Source of the DNA: Tepidiphilus sp. J10
Lineage (GTDB): Bacteria > Pseudomonadota > Gammaproteobacteria > Burkholderiales > Thiobacillaceae
Assembly (NCBI GenBank): GCA_945897865.1
Contig: CAMDHJ010000001.1
Location: 1-64,000 of the forward strand
Length of the DNA: 64,000 nt
Reading direction: 5' to 3'
In this document: piece by piece, positions 50,435 to 59,824 of the stretch
Layout: every line of letters begins with the position of its first letter
How positions within the stretch are numbered: position 1 is the stretch's first letter
Translations under genes and position numbers: made by a program
The notes under the pieces: model-generated
Seen by the model: the letters and a program-made list of their open reading frames with translations, nothing else
Databases searched by the model: none
What the model was told of the DNA's origin: nothing

Positions 50435-51664
50435 ATGTTTATTTTTCGGCTTCGAGTCAATGAGCTCGGCTTTGTGGCCAGAATGTTCTTGCTGGCGCCT
50501 TATATATTCTTTGGGGTTGGCTTATCTCTTCTTTGGTTGTTTGATTGGGGTTTGGTCAACCCAGGCGAGTTGATGGTTATTTTATTGTTGCCTTTTATCT
50601 ATTGGATTGTTGGGTTTGCTCCTATTCGGGCTGCAATCAAGCAATTCAAAAGCTTGCTTATTATATTTGTTGTTTTGTCCATCATCGGATTGCTGGGCGC
50701 CTTTGTTGGTGCAATCTTTGTCAATACTGATCTGATGCTGGTCAATGTATTTGCAATCTTTCGTTTGTTATTTGACTGCTTGCTGATTTATTTAACTGTG
50801 GTGTTGGTTGGCTTTTATCGACTTGGTATTTATAGTGCTTTATCTCTTGGGTTGGTCATTTCTTGTTTACTCAATCTTGTGGATTGGATGGGGCGAGGAA
50901 TGGCTTATGAATCACTGGCAGGTCAGAATACCTTGGGGTTTGTGATTGCTCTGGGTTTTCCTTATATTTTGTTTCGGCTTTTATTTCGCTCCGTAAACAT
51001 ATACCGGCTGGTTATGAATTTGCTTGTCGTATTGATTGTTGTTGTTTCCGGTCTGTTGACCTGGTCCAAGGGGGCATGGATTGGTATGTTGATAACAACA
51101 ACCATACTTGTTATTTACTGGGGGGCAGCTTCCGTTAAAAAGTCCATCACTGCAATTGTGCTCGTGATGGCGGTCTCATTTATTGCAACCGAATTTTTTG
51201 GAAGTCAGTTGTATAAGTTGGTTGAAACAGAAATTACCGCAAGCGCAGGCAGCGCATCAAACGAGATGCGCGAGGTTCAAATCCTAAATGGCATCCTGAT
51301 TGGATTGGAATACCCATTTGGCGTTGGCAATAAAACCTACTATACAGCTGCTCGCAGTTTGGGCCTCGAATTTGTTTCCGGTGGTACTCCGCCCGATCCA
51401 CATAACAGCTATGTACATGTCATGTCCGGCTTTGGGCTGATTGGTTTAATACCCTACCTATTAATCATGTTTTATCCCATGTATATCCTTTTGCGAGTGA
51501 GGGCATTGATGCCGGCTAGGGATTTCGTTATGCAATGTGTAGTGCTCATATCAATTTATTTTCAGGGCATGGTTACAGGGGAGGTTTTCACTCAACCATT
51601 GGCTTGGGTATTGATGGGCTCTTGTCTTGGGGTGTCTTGGGCATATACCCAAAGAAAGTCGTGA
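50435..51664 (+). CDS. O-antigen ligase/polymerase family membrane protein
   Basis: 409 aa polytopic; LLTWSKGAWIGMLI and DPHNSYVHVMSGFGLIGLIPYLLI; AT-rich. Confidence 0.75.
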   Translation: MFIFRLRVNELGFVARMFLLAPYIFFGVGLSLLWLFDWGLVNPGELMVILLLPFIYWIVGFAPIRAAIKQFKSLLIIFVVLSIIGLLGAFVGAIFVNTDLMLVNVFAIFRLLFDCLLIYLTVVLVGFYRLGIYSALSLGLVISCLLNLVDWMGRGMAYESLAGQNTLGFVIALGFPYILFRLLFRSVNIYRLVMNLLVVLIVVVSGLLTWSKGAWIGMLITTTILVIYWGAASVKKSITAIVLVMAVSFIATEFFGSQLYKLVETEITASAGSASNEMREVQILNGILIGLEYPFGVGNKTYYTAARSLGLEFVSGGTPPDPHNSYVHVMSGFGLIGLIPYLLIMFYPMYILLRVRALMPARDFVMQCVVLISIYFQGMVTGEVFTQPLAWVLMGSCLGVSWAYTQRKS

Positions 51665-51691
51665 CGTCTGACCTGGCGCTCATGTGTATGC

Positions 51692-52495
51692 ATGTACTTA
51701 CTACTCTTTTGCGGTGATTATTATATGAATAATTATGAATATTGTGCTAATTGGGTTTTGGAACGGTCTCGTGGCAATGCCCATAGTGTCCGTGTGCTTG
51801 ACTATGGTTGTGGTTCCGGAGTTATTGTTGCTGATCTACGGAAACGTGGCATAGAAGCTTTTGGATGTGACGTGTTTTACGAGGGTGGTGACTCCTCGAA
51901 AGGTATTGATGCTTATCTGTTGGATGAGGGTGTCATTAGGAAAATGGAGCGTCATGTTGTTCCATTTGAGAGCAATTCCTTTGATTTTGTTGTAACCAAC
52001 CAAGTCATGGAGCATGTAGATAGCTTGGATCGCGTACTTGAAGAAATTCATCGTGTATTGAAGCCGGGCGGACTCGTGCTGAGTTTGTTTCCAGACAAGG
52101 GGGTTTGGCGTGAAGGGCATTGTGGGATAGCTTTTTTGCATTGGTTCCCGAAGAACAGTCATTTTAGAATTTACTATGCCACGGGACTACGAATGCTTGG
52201 ATTTGGATACCATAAGGGTAACAAATCGGCGCTTCACTGGAGCCGAGACTTCTGTGCCTGGCTTGATAAATGGACGCATTACAGGACGCGGCGAGAAGTT
52301 CGGGAGGCATACCATAAGCTTTTTGTTGAAGTCGTTCATGTTGAAGATAACTGGCTTCGATCAAGATTGAATGGTCGATTTGCATTGTTTCGTGTGCTGC
52401 CGGCGAAATTGATGCGATTTATTGTTTGGAAACTGGCTGGTATGGTTTTTGTTGTACGTAAGCCAGTTCAGTTAAATCAAGTGGTTGTGCAATGA
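51692..52495 (+). CDS. Class I SAM-dependent methyltransferase
   Basis: RVLDYGCGSGVIVADLRKRG; FDFVVTNQVMEHVDSLDRVLEEIHRVLKPGGLVLSLFP. Start may be further in (MNNYEYC). Confidence 0.8.
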   Translation: MYLLLFCGDYYMNNYEYCANWVLERSRGNAHSVRVLDYGCGSGVIVADLRKRGIEAFGCDVFYEGGDSSKGIDAYLLDEGVIRKMERHVVPFESNSFDFVVTNQVMEHVDSLDRVLEEIHRVLKPGGLVLSLFPDKGVWREGHCGIAFLHWFPKNSHFRIYYATGLRMLGFGYHKGNKSALHWSRDFCAWLDKWTHYRTRREVREAYHKLFVEVVHVEDNWLRSRLNGRFALFRVLPAKLMRFIVWKLAGMVFVVRKPVQLNQVVVQ

Positions 52496-52631
52496 TTAAT
52501 CCATGCTTCCTTTTTACATTCATTCTGACGCATTTTTTAAATATCTCATTGGAGTAATCGTGTCGAGAAGTTTTACTATCGAATTGGTGGCATGCCCTTG
52601 CTCGTTACTTTATATCCATTGATCGAAGACC

Positions 52632-53780
52632 ATGTGCTCCAGTCGTATTTGTCATGTCATTACTTCGTTATCGCAGGGCGGTACAGAGGAAATGTTGTTT
52701 CGTCTGTTATCCGCCAATGCACTTGCGCGTGAGGATGTGGTGCTGATCGTGCTGCGAAAACGTGGATACATGAGTGATCGTTTTGAAAACCTTGGATTTC
52801 CAGTTAGATACTTGGGTATGTCTCCCGGCGTGCCTGATCCGTTCGCATTTCGGCACCTGATTCAGTTGTTCCAGCAATATCGCCCCATGCTGGTGCAAAC
52901 TTGGCTCTATCACGCCGACTTGTTGGGTGGCTTGGCCGCGAAGATGGCTGGAGTGCCACAAGTGGTTTGGAACATCCGCCAGGGCAATCTGGACCGCGAC
53001 AAGAACAAGCGGCTCACGCGCTGGGTGGCGAAAGCGTGCGGCTTGCTGTCGACCCGCCTGCCGGATCGCATCGTCTGCAATTCCGAAAATGCGGCGGCCG
53101 CTCATCAGGCAGCCGGCTATGACGCAGGGCGATTCGTGCTCATTCCAAATGGTTTCGATCTGTCCTGCTACCAGCCCGACCCCGATGCGCGGCTGTCGGT
53201 GCTCGCCGAACTAGGATTGGATGCAACAGCCACGTTGGTCGGTTTGATCGCGCGGTTCGATGTGCAGAAAGACCATCACGGCTTTGTCCAGGCGGCCAAG
53301 GTCGTGGCGGCGGCGCGGCCGGAGGTGCGCTTTGTGTTGGCGGGGACGGCGGTGGATGGCGAAAACCCGGGCCTGTGCGGTTGGATACGCGAGGCGGGGC
53401 TGCAAGATCGCGTGCATCTGCTGGGTCCGCGTCAGGATATTGCGCGACTCATGCCGGCGTTGGATGTGCTGGTTTCCTCCTCAATCGGTGAGTCTTTTCC
53501 CAATGTACTGGGCGAGGCGATGGCGTGTGGCGTGCCGTGTGTGGCGACCGACGTCGGCGATTCGGCGCGGATCGTGGCCGACACCGGCATTGTGGTGGCT
53601 CCTGGCCGGCCCGATCTGCTGGCGCAGGGTATCCTGGAATTGCTTGATGCCGGGCCGGAGCGACGCGCGGCGTTGGGAGCGGCGGCGCGGGAACGGGTGC
53701 GGACGCACTACGCCATGGATGCCGTGGCGGAACGTTACCAGCAGCTCTACCGCGATTTGATCGAGCGGAAGGTGGCCTGA
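52632..53780 (+). CDS. Glycosyltransferase family 4 protein
   Basis: CHVITSLSQGGTEEMLFRLL; GLIARFDVQKDHHGFVQAAKVV; SSSIGESFPNVLGEAMACGVPCVATDVGD. Confidence 0.9.
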   Translation: MCSSRICHVITSLSQGGTEEMLFRLLSANALAREDVVLIVLRKRGYMSDRFENLGFPVRYLGMSPGVPDPFAFRHLIQLFQQYRPMLVQTWLYHADLLGGLAAKMAGVPQVVWNIRQGNLDRDKNKRLTRWVAKACGLLSTRLPDRIVCNSENAAAAHQAAGYDAGRFVLIPNGFDLSCYQPDPDARLSVLAELGLDATATLVGLIARFDVQKDHHGFVQAAKVVAAARPEVRFVLAGTAVDGENPGLCGWIREAGLQDRVHLLGPRQDIARLMPALDVLVSSSIGESFPNVLGEAMACGVPCVATDVGDSARIVADTGIVVAPGRPDLLAQGILELLDAGPERRAALGAAARERVRTHYAMDAVAERYQQLYRDLIERKVA

Positions 53781-53782
53781 GC

Positions 53783-55762
53783 ATGTGCGGTTTTGCCGGC
53801 TTTCTCTGGCCGCGCCATGACCTTGGTGCCGGCGGTTTGACGGATACGGTTGAACGCATGGCGGCGCAACTTTCGCATCGGGGACCGGACGACGCTGGGA
53901 GTTGGGTTGACGAACACCTCGGCCTGGCGCTGGGGCATCGTCGGCTGGCGATCCTGGAACTCTCGCCTGCCGGCCATCAGCCGATGGCTTCGGACTGTTC
54001 GCGTTTTGTGTTGGCTTACAACGGCGAAATCTACAACCACCTGGAAATGCGGGCGGAGCTTGCCGCTGCGGGGTTGGAGTCGACCTGGCGCGGCCATTCG
54101 GATACCGAAACACTGCTGGCGGCGATCAGCCATTGGGGGTTGCCAGGCGCCTTGGCGCGCGCGGTCGGGATGTTCGCCTTTGCCCTATGGGACCGCGAGC
54201 AGCGCTGCCTGCATCTGGTGCGTGACCGCTTTGGCGAGAAGCCGCTTTACTACGGTTGGCAGGGGAGAGCGTTCCTGTTCGGTTCCGAACTCAAGGCGCT
54301 GGTTGCCCACCCAGCCTGGCAGGGCAAGGTCGATCGCGAGGCTTTGTCGTTGCTTCTGCGCCATAACCAAGTGCCTGGACCCTTTTCCATTTACCAGGAC
54401 ATCGGCAAGTTGCCGCCTGGTTGCCTGGTGACCTTGGAATGGGGGGAAGCCGGTCCACCATCGGGGCAACTCCCTGTGCCCCAGGCGTACTGGTCAGCGG
54501 ATGCGGCGGCTGAGCTTGGGCATGCCCAGCCTTTTGGCGGTGACGAATCCGAGGCGGCGGATGAACTGGAGCGGTTGTTGCGTCGCTCGGTGCGCGGTCA
54601 GATGCTGGCGGATGTGCCGCTGGGTGCGTTTCTTTCCGGCGGCATCGATTCATCCACGATTGTGGCGTTGATGCAGGCGCAATCGGAACGCCCGGTGCGC
54701 ACTTACACCATCGGTTTTCATGAGCCGGGTTACGACGAAGCGGAGCATGCCCGTGTCGTGGCCAAACGGCTTGGAACTGAACATACCGAGTGGTACGTCA
54801 CTGCTCGCGAGGCGATGGCAGTGATCCCGGAGTTGCCAAGCATCTATGACGAACCTTTTGCCGATTCATCCCAGATACCTACTCTGATGATTTCGCGTCT
54901 AGCGCGCCAGCAGGTCACGGTGGCCTTGAGCGGGGATGGCGGCGACGAGTTGTTTGGCGGGTATGAGCGCTATTTCTGGGGTTTGCGCTTGTGGTCGCGC
55001 TGTGCGGCGATTCCCCGTTTCGCCCGCCAGGGGCTCAGCCGTTCAGCCAAGGCCATCCCGCAACAGACTTGGGACCGCGCTTATGCCCTGATGGAACCGC
55101 TGTTGCCCACGTCCAGGCGCTTCGCGCGGCCGGGTTACAAGATTCATCGCGCGGCGGATCTGGCGCTCGCCGCGTCTCCCGCCGAGTTGTACCGGGATTT
55201 GATTTCTCACTGGAAAGACCCGGCCAGTCTGGTCATCGGTGGCCGTGATCCAATAACGGAATGGGCGAAGCTGGACGCATCTGCCTGTCGCTGGGGCATG
55301 GCGGACATGATGATGTTGCAGGATACCCAGGGCTATTTGCCGGATGACATCCTGGTCAAGGTGGACCGTGCCGCCATGTCGGCCGGCCTGGAAACGCGCG
55401 CGCCATTTCTCGACCACCGCTTGATGGAGTTTGCCTGGCGTCTGCCGCTATCGATGAAGCTGGGCGGCGGCACTGGCAAGCGCATCCTGCGCCAGGTGCT
55501 GTATCGGCATTTGCCGCGTGAATTGATGGAGCGTCCCAAGATGGGGTTCGGCGTGCCTTTGGGGGCGTGGTTGCGGGGGCCATTGCGCGACTGGGCCGAA
55601 TATCTGCTTGATCCGGTGCGCATTGGGCAACAAGGCTACCTGCGTCCAGAGCCTATCCGTGCATTGTGGCAGGCGCATCTGAACGGGCAGACCGAGGCGC
55701 ATTACTACCTGTGGGATGTCCTGATGTTTCAGGCCTGGCTGGAGAGGCAGTATGCGAATTGA
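53783..55762 (+). CDS. asnB: Asparagine synthase (glutamine-hydrolysing)
   Basis: N-terminal MCGFAGF class II amidotransferase; LSHRGPDDAGSW; GAFLSGGIDSSTIVALM; VALSGDGGDELFGGYERY. Confidence 0.92.
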   Translation: MCGFAGFLWPRHDLGAGGLTDTVERMAAQLSHRGPDDAGSWVDEHLGLALGHRRLAILELSPAGHQPMASDCSRFVLAYNGEIYNHLEMRAELAAAGLESTWRGHSDTETLLAAISHWGLPGALARAVGMFAFALWDREQRCLHLVRDRFGEKPLYYGWQGRAFLFGSELKALVAHPAWQGKVDREALSLLLRHNQVPGPFSIYQDIGKLPPGCLVTLEWGEAGPPSGQLPVPQAYWSADAAAELGHAQPFGGDESEAADELERLLRRSVRGQMLADVPLGAFLSGGIDSSTIVALMQAQSERPVRTYTIGFHEPGYDEAEHARVVAKRLGTEHTEWYVTAREAMAVIPELPSIYDEPFADSSQIPTLMISRLARQQVTVALSGDGGDELFGGYERYFWGLRLWSRCAAIPRFARQGLSRSAKAIPQQTWDRAYALMEPLLPTSRRFARPGYKIHRAADLALAASPAELYRDLISHWKDPASLVIGGRDPITEWAKLDASACRWGMADMMMLQDTQGYLPDDILVKVDRAAMSAGLETRAPFLDHRLMEFAWRLPLSMKLGGGTGKRILRQVLYRHLPRELMERPKMGFGVPLGAWLRGPLRDWAEYLLDPVRIGQQGYLRPEPIRALWQAHLNGQTEAHYYLWDVLMFQAWLERQYAN

Positions 55763-57020
55763 CCCTGAAAACGGTGATTTGCAGGAATCGGCCGGAGGCG
55801 TTGCAGCCGGGGCGGTTCGAGTCGGCGTGCTGTCCAATACCACCTGGTATCTGTTCAATTTTCGTTTGAATCTGATGCGTGCTTTGCGAGACGCTGGCTA
55901 TCAGGTCATTGCCATTGGTCCCAGGGATGGTTACGAGTCCAGGATCGAAGCAGCCGGTTTCCGCCATGTGGACTGGTCGCTGGACAGGGCGGGCACGCAT
56001 CCGCTGAACGAACTGGGCTGCGTGCGTGATTTGCGGCGCAGTTTGAAAGTGGAAAAGCTGGATGTGCTGTTGAGCTATACGCCAAAGGGAAATATCTATG
56101 CCGCGCTGGCTAGCCAATACGACATTCCGGTTATCGCCAATGTATCCGGCCTCGGCCGGGCATTTATGAAAACCGGGCCGCTTAACTGGCTGGTGCAGGG
56201 CTTGTACTGGCTGACTTTCCGGCGTTTGGCCTGGGTGTTTTTTCAGAACCGGGATGACATGACCCTGTTCGTGCGGCGGCGTTTGGTCGGTGAATCCAAG
56301 ATCGAGTGCCTGCCCGGCTCCGGGGTGGATGTTCGGCGTTTCCGGCCTGCCTCTGATGCGGAGCCGGTGGTTGCTTCAGCCTTGCCGTTTGTCTTCTTGT
56401 TGGCCGCACGCCTGCTCTGGGACAAAGGCATCGGTGAATATGTCGAAGCGGCTCGACGGATCAAGCAAGCGCATCCCGCAACGCGCTTCCAGTTGCTTGG
56501 TTTTCTAGATGCTCGCCAACACGGTTCGGTGGCCAGAACGACAATTGAAGCCTGGACAGCGGAGGGATTGATCGAATACCTGGGGGCAACCGACGATGTG
56601 TTGCCGTTCCTGCAGGCCGCCGACTGCGTGGTTTTACCGTCCTACCGCGAGGGCATGCCGCGCATCCTGCTGGAAGCGGCCAGCGTGGCCAAGCCGGTGA
56701 TCGCGGCGGACAGCCCCGGTTGTCGCGATGCACTGGTGGATGGCGTGACGGGTTTGTTGTGTAAGCCGCGTGATTCCGGCGACCTGGCCACCAAAATGTT
56801 GAGCATGCTGCAGATGCCGCCGGAGAAACGACGGGAGATGGGACGTCAGGGCCGGCTGCGGATGCTGGAAAGTTTTGATGAGAACCGTGTGTTGACCCGT
56901 TATCTCGCGGTTCTGCAGCGGCTGACGACGCATTCCAACCTGGTCGGTGCCGGTATTTGTCGGAGCCGCTTGCAGAAACCAAACAATGGCCTTCCGCAAG
57001 GAGGCAACTACGAGTTATGA
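55752..57020 (+). CDS. Glycosyltransferase family 4 protein
   Basis: RVGVLSNTTWYLFNFRLNLMRALRDAGYQV; LPSYREGMPRILLEAASVAKPVIAADSPGCRD. Confidence 0.88.
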   Translation: MRIDPENGDLQESAGGVAAGAVRVGVLSNTTWYLFNFRLNLMRALRDAGYQVIAIGPRDGYESRIEAAGFRHVDWSLDRAGTHPLNELGCVRDLRRSLKVEKLDVLLSYTPKGNIYAALASQYDIPVIANVSGLGRAFMKTGPLNWLVQGLYWLTFRRLAWVFFQNRDDMTLFVRRRLVGESKIECLPGSGVDVRRFRPASDAEPVVASALPFVFLLAARLLWDKGIGEYVEAARRIKQAHPATRFQLLGFLDARQHGSVARTTIEAWTAEGLIEYLGATDDVLPFLQAADCVVLPSYREGMPRILLEAASVAKPVIAADSPGCRDALVDGVTGLLCKPRDSGDLATKMLSMLQMPPEKRREMGRQGRLRMLESFDENRVLTRYLAVLQRLTTHSNLVGAGICRSRLQKPNNGLPQGGNYEL

Positions 57021-57691
57021 AAACGACGGTCTGGCTATTTTTCATCATGATGGTTGCTGCGGCCGTCATGTCAGAACACTTGAAACCTGGAAGATTGGCG
57101 GTTCCTTTGAGCGAGGCGGAACTGGAGGCGCTGGTTCCGAGTGTGATCGAGGACTGGCGTAAGGTTGAAACGTTGCAAACCTTGATTCCCAATGTGGAAC
57201 TCAAGGCTCAAATCGATAATACCTACGACGCTGTCTTGCAACGAATGTATGCCCGTCCCGATGGAACGCGGATCTTGTTGCTTTTGGCGTACAACAGACA
57301 GCAGATGGGCTTATCCCGCGCGCATCGTCAGGAGCTTTGTTATCAATCCAGCGGTGCGGAAATTCTGGATCAGGAATACGTCCACCTTCAGACCCGCTGG
57401 AACACCCTTCCGGTCATGCGATTGCACACCATCAATGGCGAGCGGCAGGAGCCCTTGACTTACTGGTTCACAGTAGGCAATCGAGCCGCAGTCGCGCCGG
57501 GTGAATTGCTCATGGCGCAACTGTTGGCCGGCTTGTCGGGGCAGGCACCGGAAGGCTTCCTGGTGCGGGTTTCCATGTTGTCCACCGATTCTCGTGCGGC
57601 CTTTCCTATCCAGGCAGCGTTTATCAAAGCCATGCTGAACTCGATGCCACAGTCTGGGGCGCAACGTCTATCCGGCGAGGCCAAGATATGA
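57017..57691 (+). CDS. EpsI-family exosortase-associated protein (second copy)
   Basis: MKTTVWLFFIMMVAAAVMSEHLKP; VIEDWRKVE; RQELCYQSSGAEILDQ; LMAQLLAGLSGQAPEGFLVRVSMLS parallels the first EpsI. Confidence 0.75.
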   Translation: MKTTVWLFFIMMVAAAVMSEHLKPGRLAVPLSEAELEALVPSVIEDWRKVETLQTLIPNVELKAQIDNTYDAVLQRMYARPDGTRILLLLAYNRQQMGLSRAHRQELCYQSSGAEILDQEYVHLQTRWNTLPVMRLHTINGERQEPLTYWFTVGNRAAVAPGELLMAQLLAGLSGQAPEGFLVRVSMLSTDSRAAFPIQAAFIKAMLNSMPQSGAQRLSGEAKI

Positions 57692-57716
57692 ACCTGAATC
57701 CGGCAGTTGTCCGTGT

Positions 57717-57779
57717 TGTAGGAGCGTCCGCTTGCGGCGCGAGCGTTGAGAGATCGGCCCGCAAGCGGAGCCTCCTACA
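57717..57779. repeat. REP-like palindromic repeat (copy 1)
   Basis: tgtaggagcgtccgcttgcggcgcgagcg...cggcccgcaagcggagcctcctaca; imperfect inverted arms. Confidence 0.75.
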
Positions 57780-57881
57780 ATGTTTTCTACCTCACCCGAC
57801 AGGTGAATGTGGAAATCGGCCTCTCGCCAGTAGTCAGGCGGCTTCACGGAGAAGCATCCGTGCTCAACTGAGGTTTCCAGG

Positions 57882-58790
57882 ATGAACAAACCGGCAACCA
57901 ACCAGATAGAGACGTTGAGTCCGGAGGTCGAGCGGGAAGTCGCCGTGCCGCGCAAATGCCTGCGGCAGACATGGGGACTCTGGCTTGGCTTCGGAATCCT
58001 GCTCACGCTGCTGGTGCTCGATTTCCATACATTGCTGTGGATGCATGGTGAGAAGCTCGACAACGCCTTGATTTTGTTGATTGCACTTGGCCTGTTGTTC
58101 AAGAATCGGCGCGCAATCGGCTGTTTGGAGAGACCAACTCGACCTTGGCTATCCGGCACGGTGTTGTTGTTGGGTCTGTTGCTTTTCGTGCTTGGCCGGT
58201 CTCAGACCATTCTGTTTTTCGAGGCCTTTTCGCTCAGTCTGGTTCTGCTTTCCGTCGTGTATGTAACCGGGGGAATCGCTTCGTTGCGAGCGCTCTGGTT
58301 TCCAATCTTCCTGTTGGTGTTTGTTCCGCCGATGCCCGGCGTTTTCGTTGACGCATTCACCGGTGAATTGAAGCAACTCGTTTCACTCTGGGTGGAAAGC
58401 CTGCTTTACTTTGTTGGCTATCCGATTGCGCGCGATGGCGTCATGCTTTTGGTGGGACCGTATCAAATGATGGTGGCCGACGCGTGTTCGGGCATGAATT
58501 CGATTTTTTCTCTTACCGCGATCGGTCTGGTTTACCTGTATGTCACCCCGAAACCCGGCTTCGGTCGTAACGCGATCCTGCTTGCGAGCATCCTGCCGAT
58601 CGCCATCCTCGCAAATGTGCTGCGTGTTCTGTTGTTGGTGTTGATCACTTATCACTTCGGCTACGCAGCCGGGCAGGGCTTTGCGCATACTTTCGCCCAT
58701 ATCCTGCTGTTCCTGGCAGCCGTCGCGTTGTTGGTCGGAATCGATCGCGCGGTGGATCTCATGACGGGGTTACGCCGGGGACGCGAATAG
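57882..58790 (+). CDS. Exosortase (XrtB-like, third exosortase of the window)
   Basis: ADACSGMNSIFSLTAIG (Cys), NVLRVLLLVLITYHFG (Arg), GFAHTFAHILLF (His); polytopic 302 aa. Confidence 0.85.
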   Translation: MNKPATNQIETLSPEVEREVAVPRKCLRQTWGLWLGFGILLTLLVLDFHTLLWMHGEKLDNALILLIALGLLFKNRRAIGCLERPTRPWLSGTVLLLGLLLFVLGRSQTILFFEAFSLSLVLLSVVYVTGGIASLRALWFPIFLLVFVPPMPGVFVDAFTGELKQLVSLWVESLLYFVGYPIARDGVMLLVGPYQMMVADACSGMNSIFSLTAIGLVYLYVTPKPGFGRNAILLASILPIAILANVLRVLLLVLITYHFGYAAGQGFAHTFAHILLFLAAVALLVGIDRAVDLMTGLRRGRE

Positions 58791-58882
58791 GGGAAGGGAT
58801 TCCGGCGTGCTTCACGGAAACTTCACGTTAGCCGAATACCATCAACGCTTTGAATGAGCTTTAGAGTTGCCACTCTCAAACC

Positions 58883-59731
58883 ATGCGCAAATTCCCGCTT
58901 TTCCTCATTGTTCTGGTGATTTGCTCACAACCCGGTTTTGCTGCTGAACGCGATATTGTTGCCCGCATGGGTAGCTTGAGCCTGAGCGAAGCCGATATTC
59001 AAGGTATCGTCAACAGCATGCCGGCGGATGCGCGCGGTGCGCAGTCCCTGGAACAACGCATACGTACCGAAATGCTTCGGCGGAATCTGGCCGCCGAGGC
59101 GAGAAGTCAAGCTTTCGACAAGAAACCTGAAGTGGAAGCTCGCATGCGACAAGCTGCGGAGCAGGTGCTGGTCACCAGTTACATGAACAGCATCGCCCAA
59201 CCGCCAGCTGATTTCCCTTCGCCTGATCTGCTGAAACAAGCTTATGAAGCGAACAAGGACGCTCTGAAGACGCCAATGCAATATCGCGTGCGCCAGATTT
59301 ACATCGCCGGGAAGGACGACAAGTCGCGCAAACTGGCTGAGCAACTGGTGCTCGAAGCCAATCGCAAGGGCGCCAGTTTCGCCACCCTGGCACGCAAACA
59401 ATCGCAACATGCGCCCAGCGCCGGCAATGGCGGCGACTTGGGTTGGCTGAACGAAAAAGATCTCGCGCCGCCGTTTCGGGATGCCCTTTCCGGGCTGGCC
59501 GTCAACGGCATCAGTGCACCCGTGTCGGTCGCGGAAGGTTGGCACATCCTGAAACTTGAGGAGCGCAAAGAACCTGAACTGCAAAGCCTGGACAAGGTCC
59601 GCGATTTGCTGGTGCGCAATCTGCGCCTGCGCAAAGCAGCGCAGCTTGAACAAGCCTACCTGGAGGCCATGCTGCAACGCACGCCGATTTCACTCAACGG
59701 CATTGCGCTGGAAGAAATCATCAAGCGTTGA
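58883..59731 (+). CDS. EpsD-like parvulin-type peptidyl-prolyl cis-trans isomerase
   Basis: Signal peptide; YRVRQIYIAGKDDKSRKLAEQLVLEANRKGASFATLARKQSQHAPSAGNGGDLGWLNEKDLAPPFRDAL. Confidence 0.8.
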   Translation: MRKFPLFLIVLVICSQPGFAAERDIVARMGSLSLSEADIQGIVNSMPADARGAQSLEQRIRTEMLRRNLAAEARSQAFDKKPEVEARMRQAAEQVLVTSYMNSIAQPPADFPSPDLLKQAYEANKDALKTPMQYRVRQIYIAGKDDKSRKLAEQLVLEANRKGASFATLARKQSQHAPSAGNGGDLGWLNEKDLAPPFRDALSGLAVNGISAPVSVAEGWHILKLEERKEPELQSLDKVRDLLVRNLRLRKAAQLEQAYLEAMLQRTPISLNGIALEEIIKR

Positions 59732-59824
59732 TCTATCTGGACAGGCTCATAGGCCCCGTTGTAACAAACCTGGCATAGCTTGAGCGGTGTTCAAAACCAC
59801 AAACTGATTGGTACGGAGATTGCA

